In this document: one piece after another, positions 1 to 7,428 of the stretch
How the letters are laid out: every line of letters starts with the position of its first letter
How positions within the stretch are numbered: position 1 is the stretch's first letter
Source: CAJBLF01 sp964495905
Lineage (GTDB): Bacteria > Patescibacteriota > Gracilibacteria > Absconditabacterales > Absconditicoccaceae
Assembly (NCBI GenBank): GCA_964495905.1
Contig: CAZBWN010000016.1
Location: 1 to 15,744, forward strand
DNA length: 15,744 bases
Direction: 5' to 3'
The notes under the pieces: generated by a model
Database searches by the model: none
What the model was told of the DNA's origin: nothing
What the model saw: the letters and a program-made list of their open reading frames with translations, nothing else
Made by a program: the position numbers and the translations under genes

Positions 1-1289
1 TCATATTTCTTTTCAAATTCTTTGATAAGTGTCGGATAATATTCCGGGATACTGAATTTGTAATAGATATTGATGGTATACTTCCCATTTTTCAGGTCAC
101 GAATGTCTATGATATCGCTTTTACTGTCTTTTACGACTATGCTTTGTTCATCATTTATCTGGATGTGTTTGGTGATGAATCCGTCAATTTTATTATAACT
201 TACGTTGGTATCCCAAAAATATATGTAGTTAGGGTCAAATATATTTGTCAGATTGTGCTTGTCGAGTATCTCATTAAATCCTGTAGAGACATTGGAAAGG
301 TACATCGTTATATATTGCTTATTGGCGATTTCATCAAATCTATTCATCACATTTTTTATTATATTTCATTTCTGATTATCAAAATACTGTTTGATCTCCT
401 TGATGTATAGTTCTTTTTTATTTCCACGGATTTCCTTTCTGATCAAGTCGATAGATGCGTTGAGAAACTGCCGTTCTTGTACTTTTTGTTTGAAATTGGT
501 GAAGAAACTTTCCAATAGATCTGATCTGATAAAGATGACTCATTTGATGTCTTTATATAATAGTTTGTTGTAGAGGTCTGGCTGCATGGTCTGTTGTACC
601 TTAGACATCTCAAATGTTTTGTTGAACATCAATTCGTAGAGATCCTTGAGATTTTTACCGTCGATATCACTAAATCAGAATTTGTTTCCTGCGATGAATC
701 CTATCTTGCGGTCTGGAAGAAATGGTGCTGTCCACTCTGGTGCGATAATACGTGTCTTATATGCGATAAAGTCTGGATAGTAGGAATCTACGATTTCCAA
801 TGTCTTGATATGTCATTGGGATATATTGATAAATGCAAATGATCCGAAGAATCATCCATTGGGTCTTTTTTCGTTGGTATTCTGTAAGATGACGAGATAA
901 TTGAATGATTGGTCTTTGCCGAGGAGTTCAAAAAATTCTTTTTGATATGATTTCAGGTCAGAAAAAAGGTTTATAAGTTCATCATAGTTTGAAAATCCTA
1001 CTTTTTTGAGATATTCCTTATTTTGTTCTATATATTCTCGGCAGAAATCAATTTCTTTCTCTTTGGTGATGAAAATATTGTCCCCTTTATCATAACTTTT
1101 GATGATATCATCCAAGGTAAGGAGAAAATGTGAAAGATTTTTATCAAAAGTCCGTGAATAGAATGCTATCTGTCCAAGATCTTCTCTAAAGACATCAATC
1201 TTGTTCTTAAACAACATACCACTGATTTTTGCAACAAACGCGAAAAAGATGAAACATATGATGATGAGAATGATGAATGTCCCGTTCAT
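1..1289 (-). CDS. Membrane-anchored DUF4012-like protein, 3' end beyond window
   Basis: Reading TGA as Gly gives one open frame of 429 codons from ATG at 1289 to the left window edge, with five in-frame TGA codons. Residues 5-22 are a hydrophobic segment (signal anchor), so most of the protein is predicted to lie outside the membrane. Around residues 130-152 it has YLVILQN, then NEKRPNGG and FFGSF. This resembles the hallmark LVLLQNN.ELRPTGGFIGS block that I know from DUF4012 proteins, which are common in Patescibacteria. The second Gly of PNGG is itself a TGA codon (146), which supports both the reading and the family. The segment after it (IKGVIFIRSDLLESFF) resembles the DUF4012 'DGVIAID' region more loosely. 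Function is unknown; a cell-envelope role is usually assumed. The start has no Shine-Dalgarno. The gene also contains one CGA (codon 84) and two CGG (codons 46 and 273), which may be Trp. The family call is from motif memory only. Confidence 0.6.
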
Positions 1290-1542
1290 ATATTTAATGT
1301 AATTTTTCCGTGTTTTTTTGCTTGCTTGTGTGATTCAAAAAGATTTCATGGCGCATGGAAAGATAAGATTATTAATGTTTTTACCTATTTCTTTTTTTGA
1401 AACAAGCAATTTTTTTTTGTCATATACAAAATTCCAAAGTTTTTTCCTTGAAATTGATAATCATATTGTTATACAGTCAACCAGATTTCTTTTTTTTTGT
1501 ATTTGTAAAATTTATTATCATTCATAATAAATAGTTTATTAT
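1290..1542. other. AT-rich divergent intergenic region
   Basis: This stretch separates the leftward DUF4012-like gene from the rightward tRNA cluster, and I see no gene in it. It contains several T-runs of 7-9 and ends in a 9-bp inverted repeat (CATAATAAA, loop TAG, TTTATTATG; 1523-1543) that abuts the first tRNA-like sequence. It presumably holds promoters for both directions, but no convincing -35/-10 pair can be assigned. Confidence 0.5.
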
Positions 1543-1610
1543 GGGCATGTAGCTCAGCTGGTTAGAGCGTCCCGATGAATCGGGAAGGTCGGGGTTATGT
1601 GGAGCAAATT
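1543..1610 (+). pseudogene. Decayed tRNA-Ile copy (5' half intact, 3' half lost)
   Basis: The first 27 bases (1543-1569) are identical to the start of the intact tRNA-Ile at 1632, covering acceptor strand, D-arm and the beginning of the anticodon arm. After that it diverges. A hairpin with a 5-bp stem (TCCCG/CGGGA) and a 6-nt loop stands where a 7-nt anticodon loop should be, followed by AGGTC. No T-arm and no 3' acceptor strand complementary to GGGCATG follow. It is best read as a truncated tandem duplicate of tRNA-Ile. A functional non-canonical RNA cannot be excluded. Confidence 0.6.
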
Positions 1611-1631
1611 TGAATGTAAGATGTAAGATAA

Positions 1632-1708
1632 GGGCATGTAGCTCAGCTGGTTAGAGCGCGTCTCTGATAAGGACGAGGTCGGAGGTTCGAGTCCTCCCAT
1701 GCCCACCA
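1632..1708 (+). tRNA. tRNA-Ile (GAT)
   Basis: It folds as a complete cloverleaf. The acceptor pairs GGGCATG/CATGCCC, the D-arm is GCTC..GAGC, the anticodon stem is CGTCT/GGACG with loop CTGATAA (anticodon GAT, Ile), and the T-arm is GGAGG/CCTCC with loop TTCGAGT. The discriminator is A and the CCA end is encoded. It decodes AUC and AUU. It lies 9 nt before tRNA-Phe, so the two are probably transcribed together. Confidence 0.97.
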
Positions 1709-1715
1709 TTCCAAT

Positions 1716-1792
<77 letters not shown>

Positions 1793-1851
1793 TTAATAAA
1801 ATTCATAATTCGGAATATTTATTATGTGTGTCCATTCAATTCAAGTCTAGC

Positions 1852-1925
1852 CGGGGATTAGCTCAGATGGCTAGAGCGCTTGGTTTGGGACCAAGAGGCC
1901 GCGAGTTCGAGTCCCGCATCCCCGA
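1852..1925 (+). tRNA. tRNA-Pro (TGG)
   Basis: The acceptor CGGGGAT pairs with ATCCCCG; C1-G72 is typical of bacterial tRNA-Pro. The D-arm is GCTC..GAGC. The anticodon stem CTTGG/CCAAG carries loop TTTGGGA (anticodon TGG, able to read all CCN codons). The T-arm GCGAG/CCCGC has one A-C mismatch. The discriminator A is followed by AAA, so CCA is not encoded, unlike the neighbouring Ile and Phe tRNAs, and must be added enzymatically. The 3' end and flank are duplicated 121 bp downstream. Confidence 0.93.
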
Positions 1926-1938
1926 AAATAATTAACTC
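1910..1938 (+). repeat. 29-bp direct repeat, copy 1 (3' end of tRNA-Pro plus flank)
   Basis: This copy starts at AGTCCCGC inside the T-arm of tRNA-Pro and ends at TTAACTC in the spacer. It is identical to 2031-2059. The similarity continues more weakly afterwards (AAAAACAG in both copies), suggesting tandem duplication of a tRNA-plus-spacer unit of about 121 bp. Confidence 0.9.
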
Positions 1939-1960
1939 GTAAAAACAGACCTAAAACTTT

Positions 1961-2046
1961 AGCTGGGAGATGGCTAGAGCGTCCGCCTAGGTGGAAGGCC
2001 ACGAGTTCGCAACGCAGTTCTGCGTTGTTCAGTCCCGCATCCCCGA
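1961..2046 (+). pseudogene. Decayed tRNA-Pro copy with a hairpin inserted in the T-loop
   Basis: It matches tRNA-Pro in the D-arm (AGATGGCTAGAGCG), the variable region and start of the T-arm (AGGCC.CGAGTTCG) and the whole 3' end. It lacks a 5' acceptor strand that could pair with ATCCCCG. The anticodon arm is replaced by a short stem (TCCGC/GTGGA) with a 4-nt loop. At 2010-2027 there is an extra perfect 7-bp hairpin (CAACGCA, loop GTTC, TGCGTTG) in the T-loop. These defects make a working proline tRNA very unlikely. Confidence 0.65.
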
Positions 2047-2059
2047 AAATAATTAACTC
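2031..2059 (+). repeat. 29-bp direct repeat, copy 2
   Basis: Identical to 1910-1938. It forms the 3' end of the decayed tRNA-Pro copy and the same AAAATAATTAACTC flank. Confidence 0.9.
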
Positions 2060-2383
2060 TAAAAAACAGTATGCGCTTTGGCTAGGTGATGGTCAAAGGA
2101 AGTATCGCAAAAAATGTCGCCTGAAGGTCCCTGTGATCTTAATGTCTGCTGTAAATACAATGATCCTTTGCGGGTTAATTATGTACAGCACTATGGTTTC
2201 GAACAGAATATTAGCACATTTGCTTAGGCAAATGTTGACTACTATGTCTACCGAAATCAGCATTTTGTTTAAAATGGTAAAAAATCTATTGCAATTAATG
2301 TCTAATTTACTATCTTTTCTGTCTACACGTTTTTTTTTGTGTAAAAAATGTATATTCATTTTAACTTTTAATATATTTATCTA
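2060..2383 (+). other. Non-coding leader upstream of tuf, with a possible third tRNA remnant
   Basis: I see no credible gene here. The first part (about 2066-2135) keeps faint similarity to the previous tRNA-derived unit: AAAACAG spacer, GGCTAGGTGATGG resembling a D-arm, then GAAGGTCC. It may be an older, more decayed copy. The rest is AT-rich leader. TTGCAA at 2289 and TATCTT at 2311, 16 nt apart, is one weak promoter candidate. A small inverted repeat ACAC..GTGT flanks a T-run at 2325-2343. Immediately before the tuf start is TATATTTATC, with no Shine-Dalgarno sequence. Confidence 0.4.
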
Positions 2384-3556
2384 ATGGCTAACAAAATTCA
2401 CGTTAATGTTGGAACTATCGGTCACGTAGATCATGGAAAGACAACATTGACAGCAGCAATGACTTCTGTATTGTCTACAAAAGGTTTTGCTAAATCTATG
2501 GCTTTCGATGCAATCGATAATGCTCCAGAAGAAAAAGCAAGAGGTATTACTATCAATACTAGACACGTAGAATACGAAAGTGAAACAAGACATTACGCAC
2601 ACATCGATTGTCCAGGACATGCTGATTACGTTAAAAACATGATCGTAGGTGCTGCTCAGATGGATGGAGCTATTCTAGTAGTAGCTGCAACTGATGGACC
2701 GATGCCACAAACAAGAGAACATGTTCTTCTTGCTAAGCAAGTTAACGTTCCAAAGATCGTTGTATTTTTGAATAAATGCGATATGGTTGCTGATCCAGAT
2801 GAACTTGAATTAGTAGAAGAGGAAATCAGAGATGTTTTGAAGAAAAACGGATATGATGCTAACGCTCCTATTATCAGAGGATCTGCTCTCAAAGCTATGA
2901 ACAACCCAACTGATGAAAATGGTGATGCTAAATGTGTTTGGGATCTTCTCAAAGCATTAGATGAATATATTCCAGTTCCTGTAAGAGATAACGATAAGCC
3001 TTTCCTTATGCCAGTAGAAGATGTCTTCTCTATCAAAGGAAGAGGAACAGTCGCTACAGGAAGAATTGAAAGAGGAGTATTGAAGATGAATGAAGAATTT
3101 GAAATCATCGGACTTGGAATGGAACCAAAAAAGACTGTTGTTACAGGAATCGAAATGTTCCACAAACAATTTGATACAGCTGAAGCTGGTATGAATGTTG
3201 GATTACTTCTTAGAGGTATTGAAAAAGACCAAATAGAAAGAGGACAAGTTCTTTGTAAACCAGGAACAGTAAAAGCTCATACAAAATTTGAAGCTGAAGT
3301 ATACGTATTGAAAAAGGAAGAAGGTGGAAGACATACTCCATTTATGACGGGATACAGACCACAGTTCTTTTTGAGAACTACTGATGTAACAGGAACAGCA
3401 ACTCTTAAATCAGGAGTTGAAATGATTATGCCTGGAGACAATGCTAAGATCGATGTAGAATTGATCTACCCAGTAGCTATGGAAGAAGGATTGAGATTCG
3501 CTATCAGAGAAGGAGGAAGAACAGTTTGAGCATGAGTTGTAACTAAAATATTATAA
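2384..3556 (+). CDS. tuf: Elongation factor Tu
   Basis: EF-Tu is the GTPase that carries aminoacyl-tRNA to the ribosomal A site. The 390-residue product has full family length. GTP-binding motifs are clear: GHVDHGKT (13-20), RGITI (53-57), DCPGH (75-79), NKCD (130-133) and SAL near residue 168. Domains II and III follow (GRGTVATGRIERG; GGRHTPF). A standard reading stops at TGA 3527-3529. With UGA=Gly the frame continues through two TGA codons (382 and 384) to the consensus ending GRTVGAGVVTK and stops at TAA. The rest of the gene uses only GGN for glycine. Its position directly before rpsJ matches the str-S10 order of many bacteria, but fusA, rpsG and rpsL are not upstream. The start is preceded by an AT-rich element and no Shine-Dalgarno. 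Confidence 0.98.
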
Positions 3557-3575
3557 TATAATTTATGATTTATTG

Positions 3576-3603
3576 CTCCGCCCCGGAGTCCTCCGGGGTG
3601 GAG
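3576..3603 (+). other. GC-rich hairpin between tuf and rpsJ
   Basis: CTCCGCCCCGGA, loop GTCC, TCCGGGGTGGAG forms a 12-bp stem with one G-T pair, an island of GC in an AT-rich gap. It is not followed by a T-run, so it is not a canonical intrinsic terminator. It could cap the tuf mRNA 3' end, act as an S10 leader structure, or be a REP-like element. Confidence 0.6.
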
Positions 3604-3648
3604 AGTTAAATTGTAAGAAAAAATGTTTTACTATTATATACTATTAGT

Positions 3649-3975
3649 ATGGCTGATAAAAAAATCGAACAAAGCAAATTGAGAATCAAATTAAAAAGTT
3701 ATGATATAAAGATGTTGGAATCATCTGTAGGTAAAGTTGTCGGACTTTTGGTTAAGTCTGGTGCAACTATCAAAGGACCTATTCCACTTCCTAAAAAAAG
3801 AAAAATGTATACCGTCATGAAATCAAACTTCAAATTCAAAAACGCTAGAGAACAATTTGAAAGAATTACCTATTCTAGAATGATTGATGTTGTAGAGACA
3901 GGGTCAAAAACTATGGAATATCTCCAAAATCTTGCAATACCTGTAGGAGTTTTGGTGGACGTTAAAGTGTTTTAA
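3649..3975 (+). CDS. rpsJ: 30S ribosomal protein S10
   Basis: S10 is a head protein of the small subunit and the first gene of the S10 operon. In many bacteria it also binds NusB in antitermination. The product has 108 residues, the usual length being about 100-105. Family landmarks are LRIKLKSYD near the start, SGATIKGPIPLPKK in the middle (the extended loop), and LPVGV-like AIPVGVLVDVKV at the end. There are no TGA codons. The ATG lies 92 nt after tuf, behind an AT-rich stretch without a Shine-Dalgarno. Confidence 0.96.
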   Translation: MADKKIEQSKLRIKLKSYDIKMLESSVGKVVGLLVKSGATIKGPIPLPKKRKMYTVMKSNFKFKNAREQFERITYSRMIDVVETGSKTMEYLQNLAIPVGVLVDVKVF

Positions 3976-4030
3976 ATGAATTCAGAATTTAGAATTCAAA
4001 ATGCAGAATTAAAAGAATTTAGAAATTAAT
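3976..4030 (+). repeat. Heptamer spacer repeat (rpsJ-rplC)
   Basis: Degenerate 7-bp tandem units AATTCAG, AATTTAG, AATTCAA and AATGCAG run from the rpsJ stop to just before the start-proximal AT element of rplC. The same class of repeat fills most other long gaps in this cluster. Confidence 0.75.
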
Positions 4031-4052
4031 ATTTAAAATTTAATCATATATC

Positions 4053-4655
4053 ATGAATAAAGGTTGACTTATCGTAGTAAAAAAAGAGATGACTAAGATG
4101 TGGATCGAAAATAATTTTGTGCCTGTTACTTTGGTACAACTTGTTCCACAAGAAATCGTAAGATACAAAACCCAAGAAAAAGATGGATATGTATCAGCGG
4201 TGGTCGGTGTAGAAAAAAAAGAGCTCAAAAAAGATAAAGGACAGAAGATCAGCTACAAAATCATGCAAGAATATAAGGTAGACGATACATTTCTTTCTGC
4301 TCATCAAGCTGGCTCTTTACTTGATCTTAGTTTACTCGAAGGAGTTGTTACTGTTGATGTAACAGGTATCGCTAAAGGAAAGGGGTTTCAAGGAATGGTA
4401 AAAAAATTCCATATCAAAGGAGGGGGAGCAACCCATGGTCATAAGTTCACAAGAACAGGTTGATCAAAAGGAAATAGAAAACCAAGAAGAACACTTAAAG
4501 GACATCCACATGCTGGACATTTGGGTACTCAACAAGTAACGCTCAAAAACATATCTATTATTGATAAAATCACTAAGGATCATGAAACATTAGTTGTGCT
4601 CAAGGGTTCAATTCCAGGTGCATATAATTCGTTATTAACTTTGACGATAATATAG
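4053..4655 (+). CDS. rplC: 50S ribosomal protein L3
   Basis: L3 is a primary 23S rRNA-binding protein whose loop reaches toward the peptidyl-transferase centre. The product has 200 residues, normal length. The diagnostic core is GKGFQGMVKKFHIKGG followed by THGHKFTRTGGSKG and the GHLG segment. The GSKG glycine and codon 5 are TGA. I placed the start at ATG 4053 because the first in-frame TGA then lies inside an expected N-terminus (KGGLIVVKK.MT). The usual Gly before the MT of KKxGMT is Glu here. The stop is TAG, overlapping no neighbour; rplD follows after 30 nt. Confidence 0.96.
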
Positions 4656-4685
4656 TTCTTTTATGTTTTTTTACCTGTCTAGAAC

Positions 4686-5315
4686 ATGACATATAATATA
4701 GATATATACGATAAAAGCGGTAAGGTTGTTTCTAATTTTGCTCTTGATGAGACTATTTTTGCTGATTCATTAGTAAATAAGGATCTTATCCATGAATATT
4801 ATCTGTTACAGATGAGCAATGCTCGTCAGAATCTTGCAAAAATCAAAGGAAGAGGAGAAGTACATGGATCAGGAAGAAAAATCTACAAACAAAAAGGAAC
4901 AGGAGGTGCAAGAGCTGGAGATAATCATTCTCCTACAAGAAAGGGTGGATGAGTCGCTTTTGGTCCTAGGGGTGTAGAAAATTATACTAAATTCATGAAT
5001 AAAAAAGCAAGAAGATTAGCACTCAACAGTATCATCACTCTTAAAGCAAAAGCTGGTGAACTTATGGGTATCCAAGATATCACTATACATGCACCCAAAA
5101 CTAAAGATGCTCAAGAAATCCTTAAAAATATCTGAATATCAACTAAAAAAGTTTTGTTAGTAGTGCCAGGTAAGGATGAAAATGTATTCAAATCATTCAG
5201 AAATCTTCCTAAGGTAAAATATCTTTACATGGATTATCTTAATCCAGCTGATTTGATGTGATATCATACTGTCCTTTTCTTAGAATCTGCATTGACAAAT
5301 CTTAATAAGAAATAA
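4686..5315 (+). CDS. rplD: 50S ribosomal protein L4
   Basis: L4 lines the exit tunnel together with L22, and in Proteobacteria it autoregulates the S10 operon. The product has 209 residues, normal length. The tunnel loop is recognisable: GRGEVHGSGRKIYKQKGTGG, then ARAG and RKGGGVAFGPRG. Three TGA codons (89, 150, 192) supply glycine; the first completes the invariant GGGVAFGP. The C-terminal Rossmann-like half (KVLLVVPGKDENVFKSFRNL) is intact. A standard reading would stop after 88 residues. It begins 30 nt after rplC. Confidence 0.96.
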
Positions 5316-5344
5316 TCCTTTTTACTACCTTTATGTGTATTCCT

Positions 5345-5686
5345 ATGACTTTTAAACAAATACTTCAAGCAAGAGCGAAGAAAAATGTTACTGCAAAGGT
5401 AATCAGTAAGGTTTCTCCGTATGGAGTCATTCTTTGACCAATAGTCACTGAAAAAACTCATAAATTACAAGAAGCGAGTAACAAATATTCGTTCAAAATT
5501 CATATGGATGCGAACAAAAATGATGTTAAACAGGCAATAGAATTTTTGTATAAAGTTCAACCTGAAGGTGTTAATATCGTTAATGTTGTATACAAAGGAA
5601 GAAATCAAAGAAAACTTGTCAGAAAAGCATATAAAAAAGCGATTGTCACTCTTGGCAAAAAAGACAAGATAGAGTTGGGATCATAA
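5345..5686 (+). CDS. rplW: 50S ribosomal protein L23
   Basis: L23 sits at the tunnel exit and is the docking site for trigger factor and SRP. The product has 113 residues from ATG 5345; an upstream in-frame ATG at 5333 would add MCIP. The core begins at GPIVTEKTHKLQ, with its Gly from TGA codon 31, and continues through KYSFKIHMDANKNDVKQAI, VNIVNVVYKG and the basic C-terminus. About 30 residues precede the PIVTEKT motif where most L23 proteins have about 10, so there is a basic N-terminal extension (QARAKKN). The choice between the two starts is open. Confidence 0.93.
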
Positions 5687-5690
5687 AAAC

Positions 5691-5760
5691 TAAATTTAGA
5701 ATTTATAATTTAGAATTCAGAATTTAAAAAAAATAATAATTTAGAATTTAGAAATAAGGA
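5691..5760 (+). repeat. Heptamer spacer repeat (rplW-rplB)
   Basis: AATTTAG, AATTTAT, AATTTAG, AATTCAG and AATTTAA units, then a second run (AATTTAG, AATTTAG), fill most of the 101-nt gap, leaving about 28 nt of AT-rich start-proximal sequence before rplB. Confidence 0.75.
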
Positions 5761-5787
5761 GCATTTAAAACTTAAAATTATATAAAG

Positions 5788-6636
5788 ATGGCACTTAAAA
5801 ATTATAAACCATATACTCCATCAAGACGTTATATGATCTGATATGACTTTTCTGATTTGACAAAAAAGAGACCAGAAAGATCTCTTACTATCTCAAAAAA
5901 GAGAACAGGAGGAAGAAATAATTCTGGTAGTGTCACTTCTAGGTCTATGGGTGGAGGACACAAAAGACTTTATAGATTGATAGATTTTAAAGGATATGAT
6001 AAAGCAAATATCCCTGCAAAAATCGCTAGTGTAGAATACGATCCTTATAGAACATCAAGAATCGCATTACTTCACTTTGCTGATGGAGAAAAAAGATACG
6101 TACTTGCATGGAAAACAGTTAAAGTAGGAGATACTATTCTTTGTTGAGATCAAGCTCCTATCGCTCATGGAAATAGAAAACAACTCAAAGATATCCCAGA
6201 ATGATTAAATGTATTTAATCTTGAAGTAACACCTCTTTCTTCTTGAAAGCTTATCAAGAGTGCATGATCATACGCAAGTATAGTTGGTAAAGATAATTTA
6301 CTCAAGATCGTATTTATCAAATTACCTTCTGGAGAAGTAAGAAAATTCAATGAAAACTGTTATGCTACTATCGGAGAGATAGGAAATGATCAACATCAAC
6401 ACGTTGTTATCGGAAAAGCAGGAAGACAAAGACGACTTGGAAAGAAACCACATGTACTTGGAAAAAATATGAATCCATGTGACCATCCTCATGGAGGTTG
6501 AGAATGACATTCATCTATCGGTCTCAAAAAATGACAAAAATCATTTACTGGTAAGAGAGTCACTCCAGGTATCAAGACAAGAAAAAATAAGAAAACTTCA
6601 TCTAAATTTATTATATCAAGAAGAACTAAGAACTAA
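5788..6636 (+). CDS. rplB: 50S ribosomal protein L2
   Basis: L2 is required for subunit association and sits near the peptidyl-transferase centre. The product has 282 residues, slightly longer than the usual 273-277. It contains eight TGA codons. Two of them complete the near-universal signature HPHGGGEG (233-240, with TGA at 238 and 240), the best single proof that UGA is Gly here. Codon 216 is CGA in GKAGRQR-x-LGKKP, where L2 proteins carry a nearly invariant Trp (RWLG/RWKG), so CGA is probably Trp. Residue 231 is Cys where most have Val or Asn. The basic C-terminus (TRKNKKTSSKFIISRR) is typical. Confidence 0.98.
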
Positions 6637-6733
6637 TTAATAATGAAGAATGAATAATGAATAATGATGGAAAATGTTCAATAAAAAATACCATCACTCT
6701 TCACTATTAACTTTTAACTATTCACTATTTGTT
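6637..6733 (+). repeat. rplB-rpsS spacer with GAATAAT-type heptamers
   Basis: The gap begins with TAATGAAGAATGAATAATG-type repeats (GAATAAT, 7-bp period). It ends with a partly complementary run of CACTATTAACTTTTAACTA type units before the rpsS start. The repeats differ from the AATTTAG type but share the 7-bp spacing. There is no gene and no Shine-Dalgarno. Confidence 0.55.
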
Positions 6734-6991
6734 ATGTCAAGATCACTGAAAAAATGATTCTATGTGAACGAAAAAATACTTATCAAAGTAAAGAAGATGA
6801 ACGAAGCTGGAGAAAAGAAAATCATTAAAGTACGAGATAGAGCATGTCATATAGTTCCTGATATGATAGGACTTACCTTTGCTGTTCACAATGGAAAACA
6901 ATTCATAAGTGTATATGTGACAGAAGATATGATCGGTCATAGATTAGGAGAATTTGTTCCTACAAGAACATTTAGAGGACATCCATTTTAA
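6734..6991 (+). CDS. rpsS: 30S ribosomal protein S19
   Basis: S19 is a head protein that contacts S13 and the A-site finger of the large subunit. The product has 85 residues. The start MSRSLKKG uses TGA for Gly8, an invariant glycine. MIGLTFAVHNGK and VTEDMIGHRLGEFVPTRTFRGH are unmistakable. Codon 34 is CGA, exactly where S19 has Trp (E. coli KPLRTWSRR, Trp34). That makes it the second strong case for CGA=Trp. The C-terminus stops right after FRGHPF, shorter than the E. coli basic tail. Confidence 0.97.
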
Positions 6992-7035
6992 ATTACGAAT
7001 TATCAATTACGAAATATCAATATTTACAATTTATA
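6992..7035 (+). repeat. Heptamer spacer repeat (rpsS-rplV), AATTACG type
   Basis: AATTACG, AATTATC, AATTACG and AAATATC units follow the rpsS stop. The same AATTACG variant reappears after secY (15222-15258). Confidence 0.7.
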
Positions 7036-7054
7036 ATTTAAAATTTTTATACAC

Positions 7055-7420
7055 ATGAATACAACAGCTACAAAAAAAATAGTTGATAACAACCTGACAG
7101 CTACGCTAAAATATGCTTTGGTATCAGATAAAAAAATGGCATTGATGGCTCAGATGGTGAAAGGAAAAAAAGTAGAAGATGCTTTGACTCTTTTGGATGT
7201 ATTACCAAAAAAAGCAGCAAAATTTCTCTACAAAGTCATTAAATCTGCATATGCAAATGCTACTACAAATGCTAGTTATGATGGTAAAAAATTATATGTT
7301 CAAACTATTGAGATTGGTAGAGGCCCAAAAATACAGAGAATCAGATTCGTATCTAGATCTAGGATCAGTCATTATGTAAAATACAGAGCGTTCGTAAAAG
7401 TCTTTTTACATGTTAAGTAA
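7055..7420 (+). CDS. rplV: 50S ribosomal protein L22
   Basis: L22 lines the exit tunnel opposite L4. The product has 121 residues with the family pattern: VSDKKMALMAQMVKGKKVEDAL, the KSAYANATTNA helix, VQTIEIGRGPKIQR and a basic beta-hairpin (RIRFVSRSRISHYV). It contains no TGA codon. The gene is followed only 8 nt later by rpsC, one of the tightest junctions in the cluster. Confidence 0.95.
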   Translation: MNTTATKKIVDNNLTATLKYALVSDKKMALMAQMVKGKKVEDALTLLDVLPKKAAKFLYKVIKSAYANATTNASYDGKKLYVQTIEIGRGPKIQRIRFVSRSRISHYVKYRAFVKVFLHVK

Positions 7421-7428
7421 AAAAAATT

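Noticed and set aside
144..842. Plus-strand open frames at the left edge
   Set aside because: They lie opposite the continuous leftward DUF4012-like frame, have no recognisable content and are shadows.
1910..2059. attL/attR pair of an integrated element at the tRNA-Pro 3' end
   Set aside because: The 29-bp repeat includes a tRNA 3' end, but the copies are only 121 bp apart with tRNA-derived sequence between and no integrase. Tandem duplication explains it better.
2235..2260. TTGACT as a -35 box
   Set aside because: No acceptable -10 sequence lies 15-19 nt downstream.
2025..2384. Possible 119-residue protein upstream of tuf
   Set aside because: It starts inside the decayed tRNA copy, has no family features and no upstream signal, and its last bases run into the tuf start. 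It reads like random AT-rich sequence.
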